A stretch of 64,000 bases of DNA. It comes from Macrobrachium rosenbergii. Taxonomy: Eukaryota; Arthropoda; Malacostraca; Decapoda; Palaemonidae. Within the stretch, counting starts at the first letter, position 1; every line of letters starts with the position of its first letter. Under the pieces are notes generated by a model. The model made no database searches. It saw nothing but the letters and a program-made list of their open reading frames with translations, and was not told where the DNA came from. Where the stretch lies: positions 3,938,448-4,002,447 of the forward strand of contig NC_089767.1 in assembly GCF_040412425.1 (NCBI RefSeq), written 5' to 3'. This document shows positions 61,029-64,000 of the stretch, piece by piece. Both the position numbers and the translations under genes were made by a program.

Positions 61029-61760
61029 CTATAGAACAGCACTCAGCATCTGAACAAGAATCTGACGTATGAGAAAGAATAGGCCATTGTGGGTAGGAAC
61101 AGTGAAAAGGGACATAAAAAATGATCTCAGGAGTAAAATTTATCTGAGAAATAAAAATGAAAGTATTAATATAGTCTTAAATTTATCATAAGGGTTACAT
61201 ACACAAAGATGGAGTCTGAAGGTTTTTGTTAATTTAAAGGATGTATTATAGCTTAATGAAAATGAAAACACTGGTTTTTAAGCCGATACAGCAAGGGTTG
61301 CTAATGACTAAGCGTAACTGGGAAGCCATCTATGTTTCATTTAGGTAAGGACAATCAAGAAAGTACCGAGGCAATGCTGAAAATGTCCTTGAGGATGTGG
61401 CCAAATTACATTTATGTGTTTCCTCATGTAGCCAATCCCACAATACAACAACCTATATTAATGTATTTCCTTCAAACTACAAACAACTTAAATGAAAAGG
61501 CTATGAATTTACTTTCACTTCTGAAGCCGAGCAAAGACCATGAATCACACCTAATGCCAAGAACTTTAATATATGCTGGCTACATTCATAGTGGAACTTT
61601 ATAAGCTACGTGAAAGACTTCAGAAGAAAATAAAATAAAAGTATAAAGATGAAAAGTCATAACACACAGACCAGTGAAGTCTTCTTCATAATTTTTAGTT
61701 TTGTCTCGCGGGAAGGCATGCAACGAATGGTGCTTTATATATATATTTCCGACTACTAAC

Positions 61761-62049
61761 CTTGAATGATATCTGCCCCAAGCTCAGGAAAGGACACTCT
61801 CCTGGAGGCAGCAAAGGAGGGATCAGGGAGAGGGATGTTGAGTGTGGACAGGAGGCCATCCTCTGCTACACCCGTGTGGTGACTTACTTTCTCCCTCCGC
61901 TTCGGTCTCCCCTTGGAGTCGTCTAGAGAGCACCTCGACCCTCTCCACGAACCACCCGAGTCGCTGACGTCATCGTCTTCGAACCCTTCGAGATCCTGCT
62001 CATCGTCCGTCAGGTGGTGAGTGGTGATTTCCTCGACGTGTTCTTCAAT
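61761..62049 (-). CDS. Ig-protein gene, acidic exon ending in FPELGADIIQ
   Basis: Acceptor CTTCTACAG, donor CAAG/GTTAGT. It encodes IEEHVEEITTHHLTDDEQDL, an acidic stretch, a basic patch (SKGRPKRREKVSHH), then DPSFAASRRVSFPELGADII. RRVSFPE is a plausible kinase site. Phase 0 in, 1 out. The frame is also open upstream of the acceptor to an ATG at 62128-62130, so an alternative first exon is possible. Confidence 0.85.
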
Positions 62050-62139
62050 CTGTAGAAGATTGAAGCGAGAACCATTACACGCGATGGCCACTTTTGTAGA
62101 TGATATCTTTTGCAAAGACCTACTCAACATTTGCCGTTT

Positions 62140-62188
62140 GAAACGAAATCCTTTCTGAAACGGGCCCTTTCAGAAAGGATTTCGTTTC
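62140..62188. repeat. Perfect 21-bp inverted repeat with 7-bp loop
   Basis: Left arm 62140-62160 and right arm 62168-62188 are exact reverse complements around CGGGCCC. It lies in the 167-bp intron between the exons at 62217-62410 and 61761-62049, 29 bp past the splice donor. Confidence 0.95.
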
Positions 62189-62216
62189 TACAGAGACGTT
62201 CCGCTCGTTTCCCAAC

Positions 62217-62410
62217 CTTAAACTGCAGGGGAGGACCATCTCCAGAGGCCGCCTGGGCCCAAGAATCGTCAGTTACGACTCCCTGGTCAGGACTAACGGG
62301 CGGCGTGCGTGACCTCTGGGGCGTGAGCGACCGTTCGTCGCTGCACTCTGACCCGGCTTCGCTCACCTCGCTCCTCTTTCCGCGCCTTCGTCTGCTTTCC
62401 TTAACACCTC
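62217..62410 (-). CDS. Ig-protein gene, Arg/Ser-rich exon
   Basis: Acceptor TCTACTTTTAG, donor TTTAAG/GTTGGG. It encodes GVKESRRRRGKRSEVSEAGS, ECSDERSLTPQRSRTPPVSP, then DQGVVTDDSWAQAASGDGPP and LQFK. TP and SP sites suggest phosphorylation. It is more GC-rich than other exons. Phase 1 in, 0 out. Confidence 0.85.
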
Positions 62411-62518
62411 CTAAAAGTAGATGGGCCAACTTTACAAGACTGCAAGAACAATCAGATTATTGTCAATTGCCTTCGCTATTCGTCCAGCTTTCATGAAAAA
62501 AAAAATTGTTTCTCAAAC

Positions 62519-62713
62519 TTTTCCAGATAGTGACCCCCAAGGGTTTTAACCTGGTATGTATCCACCTTTGCGGCGTGTTTAGTGCAACCCGTTGGGGATG
62601 ACCGTAAAAACATACACAAAAGACTGTAAATATCATAAAGATAATGACCCCAAAGAAATATCAATCAAAGATAACGACCCCCTAACTTTGCTGGGGGTCA
62701 CTATCTAGGAAAG
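62519..62713. mobile_element. Short inverted-terminal-repeat element (MITE-like)
   Basis: Left end TTTCCAGATAGTGACCCCCA and, read inverted, right end TTTCCTAGATAGTGACCCCC enclose about 150 bp without an ORF. It sits in the intron between 62410 and 62743. Confidence 0.8.
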
Positions 62714-62742
62714 ATCCGTTTCTCGAGTCTAGGTCTTCTTAC

Positions 62743-62836
62743 CTGACATACCACTGTCAGTGTCTGTGCTGGTGACCTCATGACTGACCTCTATTGTCAC
62801 CTCATCTGGTCGTTCACCTTCACAAGATTCTAAAAC
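62743..62836 (-). CDS. Ig-protein gene, 94-bp acidic exon
   Basis: Acceptor TGTTTTTTGCAG, donor GTCAG/GTAAGA. It encodes VLESCEGERPDEVTIEVSHE and VTSTDTDSGMS. Phase 0 in, 1 out. Confidence 0.83.
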
Positions 62837-62867
62837 CTGCAAAAAACAACAAGAGCTATAGAATGGG

Positions 62868-63058
62868 ATGGAATACTGTATAGAGTTTAGGCCAAAGGCC
62901 AAGCACTGGGACCTATGAGGTCGTTCAGAGCTGGAAAGGAAATTAAGAGTAGGTAGGTTTGAAAGGTGTGACAGGAGGAAAACCTCAAAGCAGTTGCAAG
63001 TAATGCCTACAGTGCACCGCATGAGATGCACTGACGGCACTAACCCCCCATGGAGGAT
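62868..63058 (-). repeat. Interspersed repeat resembling a common decapod SINE-like family
   Basis: Contains AGGCCAAAGGCCAAGCACTG, GACCTATGAGGTCGTTCAG, GGTTTGAAAGGTGTGACAGG and AGTAATGCCTACAGTGCACC. I recall these blocks from a repeat frequent in decapod sequences, where more sequence lies between the middle blocks; this copy would be internally shortened. Strand is nominal. The recognition is from memory, without a search. Confidence 0.5.
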
Positions 63059-63766
63059 TTTTGCCGAAATGCGTCTGAAACAATTTAACTTGACAAAATC
63101 ATCAACAACAAACTCGTCTCTTGCAAGTCTGCTTAGATTACTGTTTTTTTTTTTTTAGTCAAGCAACCCTATACCCTCCGAATAAGACAATGTCGTCTTC
63201 AATTGACCCAAAACGTTAACATAATCTTTTTACTTTTTTCTCTTAAGCATAGACTGACAAAAGGAAAAATTTTGAAAAAATGGTAAATCACAAGGGTAAT
63301 AAATACCAATAATGAGGCAGCTGCTTACTTAGAAAAAATTTTGAAAACCACTTTCAGAACCTATGCAATATTTTTAATAGTGAATGACTAAACGAGTTCG
63401 TCTGAAGCAGGGAAAACGAGACACGTGTAATAATTGTCCATCGACGTAAAAAAAAAAAAAAAAAAAAACACTCGGTCCAATACTTGCTATTTTCTAGAAA
63501 TTCTGAAGACTTTGAAAAATCTTCTTTCTCATGTTTTAATTGTGGAAAAAACTATTACCAAGGTGAATAGAATAATGATGCTTTATGATCTCTCATTGAA
63601 TCAGAGGATGCATTTTCAATGAGACCTTTGAATAGGTAAAGAGGCTTTGATGAAGTTCAGTTGATACAACTTCAGCCCCTGTGGAATCTATTGATACAAC
63701 TGAAAAGCCATTCAAAAAAAACATCGTAAACTGAAAACGTGTTGAACAAATCAGCAAGTAACGATG

Positions 63767-63768
<2 letters not shown>

Positions 63769-63851
<83 letters not shown>
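63769..63851. repeat. (TA)n microsatellite
   Basis: An uninterrupted run of about 80 bp. It lies about 60 bp past the donor of the rightmost exon (63910), inside the intron. The Tyr-Ile repeat ORF it creates is not a gene. Confidence 0.97.
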
Positions 63852-63853
<2 letters not shown>

Positions 63854-63909
63854 ACGACTTGTCCTGCAATTGGAAATTAGCTTAACTTTCTCAGTTTTCT
63901 GAGGAATAC

Positions 63910-64000
63910 CTTAATACCGGTTACGATGAAGCCCATCATCACGGCTCCTGAAATACGATATACCTGCGGTTTTTCCTGAGAAAAAGTCCTCTGAATCCCA
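63910..64000 (-). CDS. Ig-protein gene, 5'-most visible exon (runs off the window)
   Basis: The minus-strand frame is open from the window edge to the donor ATTAAG/GTATTC. It reads GIQRTFSQEKPQVYRISGAV and MMGFIVTGIK, then joins the next exon in phase 0. The start of the gene lies beyond 64000. The hydrophobic end (AVMMGFIVTGI) is unlike the rest of the protein and might be a buried strand or a folded domain edge. Confidence 0.7.

Noticed and set aside
63672..63869. Tyr-Ile repeat ORF
   Set aside because: Artefact of the TA microsatellite.

Overview
The window is eukaryotic genomic DNA. It is AT-rich, with spliceosomal introns, long GA, GT, AT and AAT microsatellites, many terminal-inverted-repeat elements and DIRS-type retrotransposons. 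One interspersed repeat near the right edge resembles a repeat I know from decapod crustaceans (shrimp and crayfish). A decapod crustacean is the best guess. This rests on repeat style and gene content, not on a database search.

Two protein-coding genes are supported, arranged tail to tail. On the + strand, the last two coding exons of TRAPPC4 (a TRAPP tethering-complex subunit) lie at 11513-11633 and 18540-18739, separated by a 6.9 kb intron. No earlier coding exon was found; upstream lies an 8 kb degenerate DIRS retrotransposon (about 2085-10100) with facing terminal repeats and a nested insertion.

On the - strand, at least 18 phase-compatible exons run from beyond the right edge (64000) down to about 32.3 kb, with possible further exons to 23.9 kb. 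They encode a large, mostly disordered protein with two intracellular-type Ig domains. It looks like an arthropod titin/palladin/zormin-class muscle or cytoskeletal protein, but I could not identify the exact family. The gene appears to have several alternative 3' ends: a terminal exon at 46820-48031, a stop at 33247, a stop at 32328, a possible end near 30.7 kb, and a Pro/Arg/Ser-rich terminal exon at 23925-24290.

Layout: 1-2.1 kb, non-coding with an inverted-repeat element and a GA tract; 2.1-10.1 kb, DIRS element; 10.1-18.7 kb, TRAPPC4 exons with a Tigger/pogo-like element and a 1.2 kb foldback inside the intron; 18.7-23.9 kb, AT-rich intergenic sequence with a DIRS remnant; 23.9-32 kb, putative 3' exons of the Ig gene around a second DIRS remnant, a hairpin insertion and a G-quadruplex motif; 32.3-36.2 kb, coding exons for a Ser-rich tail; 36.2-46.8 kb, a large intron with a hairpin, a perfect palindrome and a compound microsatellite; 46.8-64 kb, the remaining exons, with small inverted-repeat elements and a GC-rich degenerate minisatellite in the introns.

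Exon boundaries were chosen by hand from GT/AG sites and reading-phase matching. No transcript, alignment or search was available.
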